The notes under the pieces: model-generated | Seen by the model: only the letters and a program-made list of their open reading frames with translations | What the model was told of the DNA's origin: nothing | Database searches by the model: none | Part shown: positions 7,744-14,656 of the stretch, in pieces | Position numbering within the stretch: position 1 is the stretch's first letter | Layout of the letters: every line of letters starts with the position of its first letter | NCBI GenBank assembly: GCA_964433065.1 | Contig: CAYSPZ010000035.1 | Span: 1 to 18,213, forward strand | Source: RGIG3009 sp964433065 | Lineage (GTDB): Bacteria; Bacillota; Clostridia; Oscillospirales; Acutalibacteraceae | Direction of reading: 5' to 3' | Length of the DNA: 18,213 nucleotides | Program-made: the position numbers and the translations under genes

Positions 7744-8721
7744 ATGCAACAGATGACACAAACAAAAGAAATCGTTCGGGAAGGAAGGATGATCGAAGTG
7801 AAGGAGTTTTTTCCGGAAGGCGTGTTGATCAACACCACCGCCAACCGTCGCCGTACCCGCACCGAAACGGCACTTGCGGAAGCGGCAGCCGCAGAAGAGG
7901 TGTTGGAAGGTCGCGCCGTCTTGTGTGACGGTGATCACAATTTACACATAGAGTTGCCGTGTATGGCGGGGATCATCCCGTATGAAGAAGGCGCGATCGG
8001 TATCGCGGAAGGAACAACGCGCGACATCGCGCTCATTTCCCGCGTGTCCAAACCGGTCAGTTTCGTGGTGATCGGGTTTGACGAGGATGAACACGGTAAC
8101 CGCCGCGCGATCTGTTCGCGCCGTAAAGCGCAGGAAAAATGCCGCGCCGAATACATCGATACCCTCTTGAAAGGGGACGTTATCACCGCACGGGTCACGC
8201 GTCTTGAAACGTTCGGCGCGTTCTGCGATATCGGGTGCGGTATTGCCGCCCTTTTGCCGATCGCCAGTATCTCGGTCAGTCGCATTTCCCATCCCGCCGA
8301 CCGCTTATTCGTTGGAATGGACATCTATGCCGCCGTATCTTCGATCGAGGGAAACCGCATCTGCCTGTCACAACGGGAACTGCTCGGTACGTGGTCGGAA
8401 AATGCGGCACTGTTTTCACAAGGCGAAACGGTGATGGGTGTGGTACGCTCGGTAGAGGATTACGGTATTTTCGTAGAACTCACCCCAAATTTAGCAGGTC
8501 TTGCCGAACCGCGCGAAGGGGTGCGGGTCGGACAACGCGCGGGGGTGTATATCAAAAACATTCTCGCCGAAAAAATGAAACTGAAACTGGTACTGATCGA
8601 CGCGCAGGATTCACAAGAATTACCGCCGCCGCTTCATTATTTCATCACCGACGGTCACATCGACCACTGGTTATACTCACCGCCGGAATGCGAAAAGGTA
8701 ATCGAAACCGTTTTTGGATAA
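7744..8721 (+). CDS. S1 RNA-binding domain protein (S1-like, three OB folds)
   Basis: This 325-residue cytoplasmic protein has two clear S1 motifs: 141-213 (KGDVITARVTRLETFGAFCD onward, ending RICLSQREL) and 225-286 (ETVMGVVRSVEDYGIFVEL onward). A degenerate S1-like repeat occupies 54-126. The C-terminal tail of about 40 residues has no domain I recognise. It probably binds mRNA or the ribosome, like the accessory S1 paralogues of Clostridia; a second S1 protein is encoded at the right end of the window as the IspH fusion. The ATG at 7744 is chosen over an in-frame ATG at 7696 because AAAAGGAAGG lies at the right distance. It is a single-gene unit ending in a hairpin shared with tmcAL. Confidence 0.85.
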   Translation: MQQMTQTKEIVREGRMIEVKEFFPEGVLINTTANRRRTRTETALAEAAAAEEVLEGRAVLCDGDHNLHIELPCMAGIIPYEEGAIGIAEGTTRDIALISRVSKPVSFVVIGFDEDEHGNRRAICSRRKAQEKCRAEYIDTLLKGDVITARVTRLETFGAFCDIGCGIAALLPIASISVSRISHPADRLFVGMDIYAAVSSIEGNRICLSQRELLGTWSENAALFSQGETVMGVVRSVEDYGIFVELTPNLAGLAEPREGVRVGQRAGVYIKNILAEKMKLKLVLIDAQDSQELPPPLHYFITDGHIDHWLYSPPECEKVIETVFG

Positions 8722-8759
8722 ACAAATTGCCGATGTTATAGAAACATCGGCAATTTGTT
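8721..8759. terminator. Hairpin between convergent S1-like gene and tmcAL
   Basis: A 17-base perfect inverted repeat (8721-8737 and 8743-8759) has a five-base loop ATAGA. The T-tract is interrupted (TTTGTTATTATT), so it is a weaker intrinsic terminator than the others, but its position between two convergent stop codons supports that role. Confidence 0.75.
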
Positions 8760-8760
8760 A

Positions 8761-9963
8761 TTATTCGCGGATCAGACCGGTGGTCATATCCATACCGCAG
8801 GGAAGCGGTTTCGGGAACGCGAGCGCGTGCAGATCGGTCGCGCGGCATTCCAGTTGCCAGAAACGGTTGCAGTCGTCGTCCAACTTTTCCATCTGCGATG
8901 CACGATGCAATAACGGGATTCGCGGCTCGGCTTTGGACAGGATCTCTTTGCCGCGCGTGTTGGCGGCAAGGATGCGCAAATACGGCGGTGTGGCATCGGG
9001 TGCCGTTTTCGGAATTCCCAGATATGCCGCCCACAACAAACGGCGCACCCTGGTGAGCGGATACCGTTTGGTCTTGATCGCGTTTTCCAGTTCTTCCAGC
9101 GACGACGCGGTTCGCACAGCGTTATAGACGCGGTTCTCAAGCCCCTCGGATACGGCGGGTAATGCCGCTAATTCTTCGAGTGAGAGCGCACGCAAACGGG
9201 ATAGCACCGCGCGTTCAAGCGGTTCACGCGTTGCCGGTGCGCGTCCTTGCGTTGCCGCATCGGATAGTACCGAGGCACAGGCAGCGGGCATAAACGGGAA
9301 GGAGGCGGACAAGCGGTCGTTTTCAATGACCGAACGCAGATAGGTCGCACTGGCAATATTGCCGAGCGGTACGGCGCTGTCGTGCGCTACCTGGTAGCGG
9401 GGAATGGTAAACGGTTTGATGGGGGAGGAGAGGCGTCGCAGGGCTTTTATGTATTCAATGGCGAGGGTATTGTTGGGGGTGGAGAGCAGGTTACCGCACG
9501 AAGCACCCGCGATCTCGGTCAACGCTTTTTGTTGCGCTTCGGGGAAACTGATGCCGGTGGTCAGAAAATACCGCATCAGATTTTGATACCGTTCACTTTC
9601 CATCGTGTTGACGGCGCGTTCGAGCGGTGCGAGAGAACCGACCTCCGACCCGAAACTGATGGTGTCCACGCAACCCAGCGCGTCGAGCATCGATACCGCG
9701 CCGAACGCAAACTTTTCCGCCGAGGTAAGTGACCACGGCAAAGGCAATTCGAGAACCAGGTCTGCGCCGCCTGCGAGCGCCGCACGGGCGCGGTCGAATT
9801 TGGTAAGCATCGCGGGTTCACCGCGTTGCACGAAACTGCCGCTCATCACCGCGACGACGTGGGTGGCTTCGCATCCACCGCCGATCTCTTTTGTCTTTTC
9901 AATGTGGTGGGCGTGACCGTTGTGGAACGGATTGTATTCCGCGACGATACCTGCAACACGCAT
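8761..9963 (-). CDS. tmcAL: tRNA(Met) cytidine acetate ligase (TmcAL)
   Basis: TmcAL (YlbM) makes N4-acetylcytidine at the wobble position of elongator tRNA-Met, using acetate and ATP through an acetyl-adenylate. The 400 residues match the family. The nucleotidyltransferase HxGH motif is HNGH (14-17) within GIVAEYNPFHNGH, and MSGSFVQRGEPA (40-51) followed by LAGGADLVLELP is characteristic. The ATG at 9963 is chosen because AAAGGGGAG lies seven bases upstream; the in-frame ATG at 9984 would precede this site. It is divergent from acetate kinase with only 130 bases between them, which fits the acetate requirement. In older annotation this family is listed as UPF0348 or nucleotidyltransferase. 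Confidence 0.93.
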   Translation of the reverse strand: MRVAGIVAEYNPFHNGHAHHIEKTKEIGGGCEATHVVAVMSGSFVQRGEPAMLTKFDRARAALAGGADLVLELPLPWSLTSAEKFAFGAVSMLDALGCVDTISFGSEVGSLAPLERAVNTMESERYQNLMRYFLTTGISFPEAQQKALTEIAGASCGNLLSTPNNTLAIEYIKALRRLSSPIKPFTIPRYQVAHDSAVPLGNIASATYLRSVIENDRLSASFPFMPAACASVLSDAATQGRAPATREPLERAVLSRLRALSLEELAALPAVSEGLENRVYNAVRTASSLEELENAIKTKRYPLTRVRRLLWAAYLGIPKTAPDATPPYLRILAANTRGKEILSKAEPRIPLLHRASQMEKLDDDCNRFWQLECRATDLHALAFPKPLPCGMDMTTGLIRE

Positions 9964-10010
9964 AGAGGAACTCCCCTTTAGCAAAATTTTTCAAAAAAGC
10001 GAAAAAACGG

Positions 10011-10039
10011 TTGAAAATCAAGAGATTTCGTACTATTAT
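10011..10039 (+). promoter_or_regulatory. Promoter of ackA
   Basis: TTGAAA (10011-10016), a 17-base spacer and TATTAT (10034-10039) form a good sigma-A promoter. Transcription would begin near 10046, about 48 bases before the ackA ATG. Confidence 0.72.
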
Positions 10040-10041
10040 AT

Positions 10042-10070
10042 AGTATATATTGTTTTGCAAAGAAAATCAA
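10042..10070 (-). promoter_or_regulatory. Candidate promoter of tmcAL, overlapping the ackA promoter region
   Basis: On the minus strand, TTGATT (10070-10065), a 17-base spacer and TATACT (10047-10042) give a plausible promoter. Its predicted start near 10036 lies inside the ackA -10. An alternative minus-strand TATAAT at 10040-10035 has no matching -35. Confidence 0.5.
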
Positions 10071-10093
10071 GTAAGGTATAAGGAGAAATACGT

Positions 10094-11284
10094 ATGAAGA
10101 TCCTCGTTATCAATGCCGGCAGTTCTTCGCTGAAATATCAACTCATCGATATGGAAGGCGAGATCACCATCGCCAAAGGTGTGTGCGAACGCATCGGTAT
10201 TGACGGTAAGTTCACCCACAAAGCGAACGGCAAAGTATTCCAGAAAGACGTGACCATGAACGACCACACCGCGGCTTTCGCGCAGGTCAAACAGGCACTC
10301 ACCGAAGGGGAAGGGAAAGTCATCAACGACCTTTCGGAAGTGACGGCGATCGGTCACCGTGTCGTTCAGGGCGGTGCAACGTTTGATAAATCGGTACGTC
10401 TTAATAAAGAAGTCATTAAACAGATCGGCGACTATGCGTCGCTGGCTCCGTTACATAATAAAGCGCACGTGCAGGGTATGGAAGCGGCGATCGCTACCTT
10501 CGGCGAAGACGTTCCGGAAGTCGCGGTGTTTGACACCTCCTTCCACCAAACGATGCCGCCGGTCGCCTACCTGTGGGGTCTGCCGTATGAACTGTACGAA
10601 AAATACGCGGTGCGCCGTTACGGTTTCCACGGCACTTCTCACCGTTTCGTGACTGCACGTTGCTGTGAATTGCTCGGCAAACCCGACGGACAAGGCACCC
10701 GTATCATCACCTGCCACCTGGGCAACGGTTCCTCGCTCGCGGCGATCAAAGACGGTAAGGTCATCGACACCACGATGGGTCTTACCCCGCTTGACGGTTT
10801 CTTGATGGGTACCCGTTGCGGCGCGGTCGATCCGTCCGCCATTACCTATGTAATGGAAAAAGAAGGTCTGACCCCGAAACAGATGGACGACCTGATGAAC
10901 AAAAAATCCGGTATGCTCGGTATTTCCGGCATTTCCAGTGACGACCGCGACGTTGCGGCGGCGATCGAGCAAGGCAACGAACGCGCCAAACTCGCGTGGG
11001 ATATGCGCAGTTATCAGATCCTCAAATACATCGGCGGTTTCGTCGCCGCGCTGGGTGGATTGGATGCCATCGTCTTTACCGCCGGTATCGGTGAAAACCA
11101 AGACGTACTGCGTGCCGAATTGCTGGAAAAACTCGCGTATATGGGCATCAAGGTGGACTACGAGGCCAATAAAGTACACGGTCAGGAAGCCGAGATCACC
11201 ACTCCCGATTCCACCGTCCGCGCATTCGTTATTCCCACCAACGAAGAATTGGTCATCGCACGCGATACGATGAATCTTATCTGA
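10094..11284 (+). CDS. ackA: Acetate kinase
   Basis: AckA converts acetyl phosphate and ADP to acetate and ATP, the energy-yielding last step of acetate fermentation, and works in reverse for acetate activation. The 396 residues match the family. Family motifs are INAGSSSLKYQL (6-17), GHRVVQGG (R89), FDTSFHQTMP (D147), YGFHGTSHRFV (H179), HLGNGSSLAAI (208-218), FLMGTRCGAVDPS (R241) and FTAGIGEN. The C-terminal PTNEEL supplies the conserved glutamate. The ATG follows AAGGAG. No phosphotransacetylase gene lies beside it, so pta must be elsewhere if present. It is transcribed alone and ends at a hairpin shared with the DUF378 gene. Confidence 0.98.
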   Translation: MKILVINAGSSSLKYQLIDMEGEITIAKGVCERIGIDGKFTHKANGKVFQKDVTMNDHTAAFAQVKQALTEGEGKVINDLSEVTAIGHRVVQGGATFDKSVRLNKEVIKQIGDYASLAPLHNKAHVQGMEAAIATFGEDVPEVAVFDTSFHQTMPPVAYLWGLPYELYEKYAVRRYGFHGTSHRFVTARCCELLGKPDGQGTRIITCHLGNGSSLAAIKDGKVIDTTMGLTPLDGFLMGTRCGAVDPSAITYVMEKEGLTPKQMDDLMNKKSGMLGISGISSDDRDVAAAIEQGNERAKLAWDMRSYQILKYIGGFVAALGGLDAIVFTAGIGENQDVLRAELLEKLAYMGIKVDYEANKVHGQEAEITTPDSTVRAFVIPTNEELVIARDTMNLI

Positions 11285-11287
11285 TAA

Positions 11288-11321
11288 ATAAGGCGACACT
11301 TCAAACGAAGTGCCGCCTTAT
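11288..11321. terminator. Terminator hairpin between ackA and DUF378 gene
   Basis: ATAAGGCG-A-CACTTC pairs with GAAGTG-C-CGCCTTAT around an AAAC loop, giving 14 pairs with one A-C mismatch. The following T-tract is short (CTTT), so efficiency is uncertain; placement between two convergent stops supports the call. Confidence 0.75.
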
Positions 11322-11333
11322 CTTTGATAGAAA

Positions 11334-11549
11334 TCAGTCCGCACTGCCTTCCAGCAGGTGCTCGCGCTTTCTGAAAAACAGGGAGATGCACCATACGCCC
11401 GCCAGTGCGACCAAGGTGTATACCACGCGACTGATGGGTCCGTCTTGTCCACCACCGAGCCACGCAACGAGATCGAATTGGAACAGACCGATACTTCCCC
11501 AGTTGATCGCACCGATCACGACCAATAACAACGCCAATCTATCCAGCAT
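11334..11549 (-). CDS. DUF378 small membrane protein (YuzA-like)
   Basis: This 71-residue protein has two membrane helices, 3-22 and 42-59, and the family signature AINWGSIGLFQFDLVAWL in and after the first helix. The C-terminus (RKREHLLEG) is positively charged and probably cytoplasmic. An excellent AAGGAGGG ribosome binding site precedes the ATG at 11549. DUF378 proteins are widespread in Bacillota and have no function known to me. It is a single-gene unit divergent from the DUF5685 gene; I did not find a convincing promoter in the 129-base gap between them. Confidence 0.88.
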   Translation of the reverse strand: MLDRLALLLVVIGAINWGSIGLFQFDLVAWLGGGQDGPISRVVYTLVALAGVWCISLFFRKREHLLEGSAD

Positions 11550-11678
11550 AGTTTTCCCTCCTTATTATTGTTCTGGGGATAGTATGTGCGATTCGCGCGG
11601 GCTTATACATCGATCAATTATTTACAAATCTTTCATACACTAAACGCTGAAAATCGGTATCATAATAAAGGTGATATA

Positions 11679-12572
11679 ATGTTCGGTTACGTAAAGGTCT
11701 ATCAACCGGAACTGAAAATGGGTGAATTTGAATACTATCGCGGCATATATTGTGCGCTTTGCCGCCGTTTGGGAAAACGGTACGGTCTTGTCGCGCAATG
11801 GTCGCTCAGTTACGATTTCACCTTTTTGGCATTGTTCCGTCTGGCACAAGCCGAACGCTGTGTCGGTTTTAAGAAAGCCCGTTGCCCGTATAACCCGTTT
11901 AAAAAACGCACCTGCTGTTGCGATACCGAACAGTTGGATGCAGTAGCAGACGCGGCGGTGTTGCTCACGTATTATAAGGTACAGGATACTCTTGCAGACG
12001 CAGGTTTTTTCAAAAAACTGGGTGCTCTTCTTTTGTATCTGCCCACCGCGTACGACCGTCGCCGTTGCCGCAAACGTCATCCCGACTGGGACGACTACAT
12101 CGGCGACTGTATGCGTAAACAACGCGAACTGGAACAACGGGGATGCACCTCGCTCGATCAAGCGGCAGAACCTACCGCCCTCATTTTACAGTTCTTGTTT
12201 TCGTTGCAGACGACCGACGAAGCCGAATGCGCCGCCCTGTCGCGGTTCGGATATTGTCTGGGCAGATGGATCTATCAATTGGACGCGGCGGACGATCTGA
12301 CGGAAGACCGCAAATGTGGTGACTATAATCCGCTATTGTTAGCCTATGGGCAGATGACCGACGACGAGATCCGCAAACAATGCCACTTTTCGCTCAATGC
12401 CTCTCTTGCCGAATGTAAAGCAGCGTACGATCGGTTGACCGTTCACCGTTTTGACGGTATCATTCAAAACGTGCTCGAATGGGGAATGCCGACGGTGCAA
12501 CGGCAAGTTATAAACCAAGAATACCCTCGTTCGCACAACAGAAAGGAACGATCAAATGAACAATCCGTATGA
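11679..12572 (+). CDS. DUF5685 family protein, Cys-rich, isoprenoid-synthase-like Asp motifs
   Basis: This 297-residue protein is predicted mostly helical and has no signal peptide. The N-terminus FGYVKVYQPELKMGEFEYYR and the SYDFTFLALF helix (44-53) fit DUF5685. Cysteines cluster at C25/C28 (YCALC) and at C69, C79, C80 and C81, suggesting metal binding. Two Asp-rich motifs stand out: DTLAD (103-107) and DLTED (206-210), the latter in DAADDLTEDRKCGDYNP. They resemble the DxxxD pair of squalene/phytoene synthases, including a downstream Gly and Pro. The ATG at 11679 follows AAAGGTGAT; the upstream in-frame ATG at 11586 lacks a site. It overlaps the J-domain gene by 17 bases. Family assignment is fairly sure; the enzyme role is inference. 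Confidence 0.75.
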   Translation: MFGYVKVYQPELKMGEFEYYRGIYCALCRRLGKRYGLVAQWSLSYDFTFLALFRLAQAERCVGFKKARCPYNPFKKRTCCCDTEQLDAVADAAVLLTYYKVQDTLADAGFFKKLGALLLYLPTAYDRRRCRKRHPDWDDYIGDCMRKQRELEQRGCTSLDQAAEPTALILQFLFSLQTTDEAECAALSRFGYCLGRWIYQLDAADDLTEDRKCGDYNPLLLAYGQMTDDEIRKQCHFSLNASLAECKAAYDRLTVHRFDGIIQNVLEWGMPTVQRQVINQEYPRSHNRKERSNEQSV

Positions 12573-13146
12573 AGTACTGGGTATCAGCCCGAGTGCTACC
12601 GATGATGAGGTCAAGACCGCCTACCGTGATTTGGCGAAAAAATATCATCCCGACAACTACGGTGACAATCCGTTATCCGAGTTGGCGGAAGAAAAAATGC
12701 AGGAGATCAACGAGGCGTACGACGCGATCATCCGTATGCGTAAAAACGGCGGTTCGTCATCCTCGTCGTCTTCCTCGTCGTCGCGGTATGCCGACATTCG
12801 TAACCTGATCACCCTCGGCCGTACGATCGATGCCGAAACGTTGCTCGACGGTATCCCTGCGCCCTCGCGCGATGCGGAATGGTATTTCCTCAAAGGCAGT
12901 GTACTGTACCGTAAAGGGTGGTTGGACGATGCGTATAACCACTTCTCCACCGCCGTCCGTATGGATCCGTCCAATATGGAATACCGTTCAGCGTTCCAGC
13001 GTATGGAACAGCAACGTCAAACGGGCGGGTACCGCACCGTGCCGGTGAACAGCGGCGGTTGTTCGTCCTGCGATATGTGCCAAAGCCTTATTTGCGCCGA
13101 CTGTTGTTGTGAATGTATGGGCGGCGACCTTATTCCTTGTTGTTGA
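12556..13146 (+). CDS. J-domain protein with Ser10 linker, TPR-like segment and Cys-rich tail
   Basis: This 196-residue co-chaperone-like protein begins with a J domain (3-63) carrying the HPD motif (31-33), needed to stimulate DnaK ATPase. A run of ten serines follows (67-76). Residues about 81-150 are helical with a TPR-like pair (EWYFLKGSVLYRKGWLDDAY, then FSTAVRMDPSNMEYRSAF). The last 28 residues (169-196) contain ten cysteines, including CCC at 183-185 and a terminal CC. It lacks the G/F linker and CxxCxGxG zinc domain of DnaJ proper. The ATG follows GAAAGGAACG and lies inside the 3' end of the DUF5685 gene, so expression is coupled. A role in folding or metal loading of its neighbour is inference. 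Confidence 0.85.
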   Translation: MNNPYEVLGISPSATDDEVKTAYRDLAKKYHPDNYGDNPLSELAEEKMQEINEAYDAIIRMRKNGGSSSSSSSSSSRYADIRNLITLGRTIDAETLLDGIPAPSRDAEWYFLKGSVLYRKGWLDDAYNHFSTAVRMDPSNMEYRSAFQRMEQQRQTGGYRTVPVNSGGCSSCDMCQSLICADCCCECMGGDLIPCC

Positions 13147-13156
13147 GGTGAGCGGA

Positions 13157-13699
13157 TTGAAACAAACCTCTCGGATCGCGCTCGGCGGTATGATGGGCGC
13201 GTTGGCGCTCGTCTGCCTGATGCTCACGTTGTTCCCGTACGCGACCTACGCGTTGCCCGCGTTAGCAGGTGTTTTTCTCGTTCCGATCGTGATCGAATGC
13301 AGTAAACGCTATGCCGTTGCGGTCTATGCCGCGACGGCGATCCTGTCGTTGCTGATCACCCCCGATTTAGAGGCAAAATGGCTGTACGTGTGTTTTTTCG
13401 GATACTATCCGATCCTCAAAGCCGTTGCGGAAACGAGACGTTCACGCGCGGCGGAATGGGGGATCAAGATCGGTGTTTTCAACATAGCGGTCGTTGCGGT
13501 ATATGCCATCGTGAGTCGGCTCGGTTTTTCACTGAATGAGTTTGCCGTCACAGGGATAGCGTTGCCGTTACCCGCGATACTCGGTTTGTTCTTGTTGGCG
13601 GGAAACGTGGTGTTCGTGTTGTACGACATCGCGCTGACCCGCGTGTTATCGTTGTATTTTTCGCGGTTCCAACCGTTACTGAGACGGTTATTGAAATGA
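13157..13699 (+). CDS. Six-TM membrane protein, possibly ECF S-component-like
   Basis: This 180-residue, strongly hydrophobic protein has about six membrane segments: 7-27, 30-47, 51-70, 74-90, 104-122 and 131-160. It ends in a basic tail (SRFQPLLRRLLK). The N-terminal RIALGGMMGALALVCLML resembles the start of energy-coupling-factor substrate-binding (S) components, and size and topology fit, but I cannot name a substrate or family. I choose the TTG at 13157 because GAGGTG (13145-13150) lies six bases upstream; the open frame extends to an ATG at 13109 inside the J-domain gene but without a ribosome binding site. It starts ten bases after the J-domain stop and ends at a terminator, completing the three-gene unit. 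Confidence 0.65.
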   Translation: MKQTSRIALGGMMGALALVCLMLTLFPYATYALPALAGVFLVPIVIECSKRYAVAVYAATAILSLLITPDLEAKWLYVCFFGYYPILKAVAETRRSRAAEWGIKIGVFNIAVVAVYAIVSRLGFSLNEFAVTGIALPLPAILGLFLLAGNVVFVLYDIALTRVLSLYFSRFQPLLRRLLK

Positions 13700-13703
13700 A
13701 TTT

Positions 13704-13734
13704 TGCAAGTTTTCGATTTGAACTTGCATTTTTT
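13704..13734 (+). terminator. Rho-independent terminator after the membrane protein gene
   Basis: TGCAAGTT (13704-13711) pairs with AACTTGCA (13721-13728) around a nine-base loop, followed by six T. It separates the three-gene unit from the RpiR operon. The right arm also serves as the -35 of the next promoter candidate. Confidence 0.72.
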
Positions 13735-13752
13735 CGCCCGAAGAGGTAAAAT
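13724..13752 (+). promoter_or_regulatory. Candidate promoter of the RpiR-FAD-cmk-plsC-ispH operon
   Basis: TTGCAT (13724-13729), a 17-base spacer and TAAAAT (13747-13752) lie just upstream of the TTG start at 13784. The -35 shares bases with the terminator stem, and its match is modest (three of six). Confidence 0.45.
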
Positions 13753-13783
13753 GTATGCAGTTTCAGAAAAGGTGTGATGTTCG

Positions 13784-14656
13784 TTGAAAACCAACCTGAC
13801 CGCGCATATTACCAGACAATTTCCGTCTTTCTCAAAGGGGCAACGGTTGATTGCCGCCTATATTTTGGAACACTATGACGAAGCCGCGTATATGACCGCC
13901 AGTGTGTTGGGTAAAACGGTCGGTGTGAGTGAGTCCACCGTCGTTCGCTTTGCGTCCGAACTGGGGTTCGATGGATATCCGCAACTGCAAAAAGCCATTC
14001 AGGAATTGGTGCGCAGTAAACTGACCAGCGTACAACGTGTGGAAGTGACCCGCGCCCGTATGACCGACAGCGAAGTGTTGGACAACGTGATGTCCTACGA
14101 TATGCACAACATCCGCCAAACACTCGACGAGTTGCCCAAAGAGGTGTTCGATCAAGCGGTGTCCGCTCTGGTAAACGCACGGCGCGTCTACGTGTTTGGT
14201 GCGGGCAGTTGCCGCGCACTGGCAAACTTTTTTGCCTATTATCTGAAATTATTATTACCCGACATTTGTTTGATCAGTACTTCCAGCGAAACCGAAATTC
14301 TGGAAGAGATGATCCATATCAATGAAAACGATGCGCTTTTGGTGCTCAGTTTCCCGCGCTATTCCAGTAAAACGGTAAAAGCGGCACACTTTGCCCATTC
14401 GCGCAATGCTAAGGTGATCGCCATCACCGACGGCTTATTGTCACCGCTTGCGGAAATGGCATCTTGTTTGCTTTCCGCGCACAGCGATATGGCAACCATT
14501 GTCGATTCGCTTGTCGCACCGATGAGCATTATGAATGCGTTGCTGGTCGCCATCTCGCTCAAACGCATTGACGAGAACCGCGCAACCCTGAACGAACTCG
14601 AATCCTTATGGGAGGCATACCATGTCTATCAACCCTCATCCGAAAACCGCACCTGA
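13784..14656 (+). CDS. MurR/RpiR-family transcriptional regulator (HTH-SIS)
   Basis: This 290-residue regulator has an N-terminal HTH_6 domain (1-77; helix-turn-helix near 38-60, ASVLGKTVGVSESTVVRFAS) and a C-terminal SIS sugar-phosphate-binding domain (about 125-255; VYVFGAGSCRALANFF and LVLSFPRYSSKTVKAA). Family members sense phosphosugars and control sugar catabolism or cell wall recycling; the ligand here is unknown. The frame starts at a TTG, with AAAAGGTG upstream; no in-frame ATG or GTG is available nearby because a TGA lies at 13775. It is the first gene of a housekeeping operon and its 3' end overlaps the FAD enzyme gene by 35 bases. No sugar-use genes lie next to it, so the target is unclear. 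Confidence 0.9.
   Translation: MKTNLTAHITRQFPSFSKGQRLIAAYILEHYDEAAYMTASVLGKTVGVSESTVVRFASELGFDGYPQLQKAIQELVRSKLTSVQRVEVTRARMTDSEVLDNVMSYDMHNIRQTLDELPKEVFDQAVSALVNARRVYVFGAGSCRALANFFAYYLKLLLPDICLISTSSETEILEEMIHINENDALLVLSFPRYSSKTVKAAHFAHSRNAKVIAITDGLLSPLAEMASCLLSAHSDMATIVDSLVAPMSIMNALLVAISLKRIDENRATLNELESLWEAYHVYQPSSENRT

Noticed and set aside
10451..11299. Long open frame on - (282 codons) opposite ackA
   Set aside because: It mirrors the codon structure of ackA on the other strand and has no recognisable domain.
11586..11678. N-terminal extension of the DUF5685 protein
   Set aside because: No ribosome binding site at 11586; the start at 11679 has AAAGGTGAT and matches the family N-terminus.
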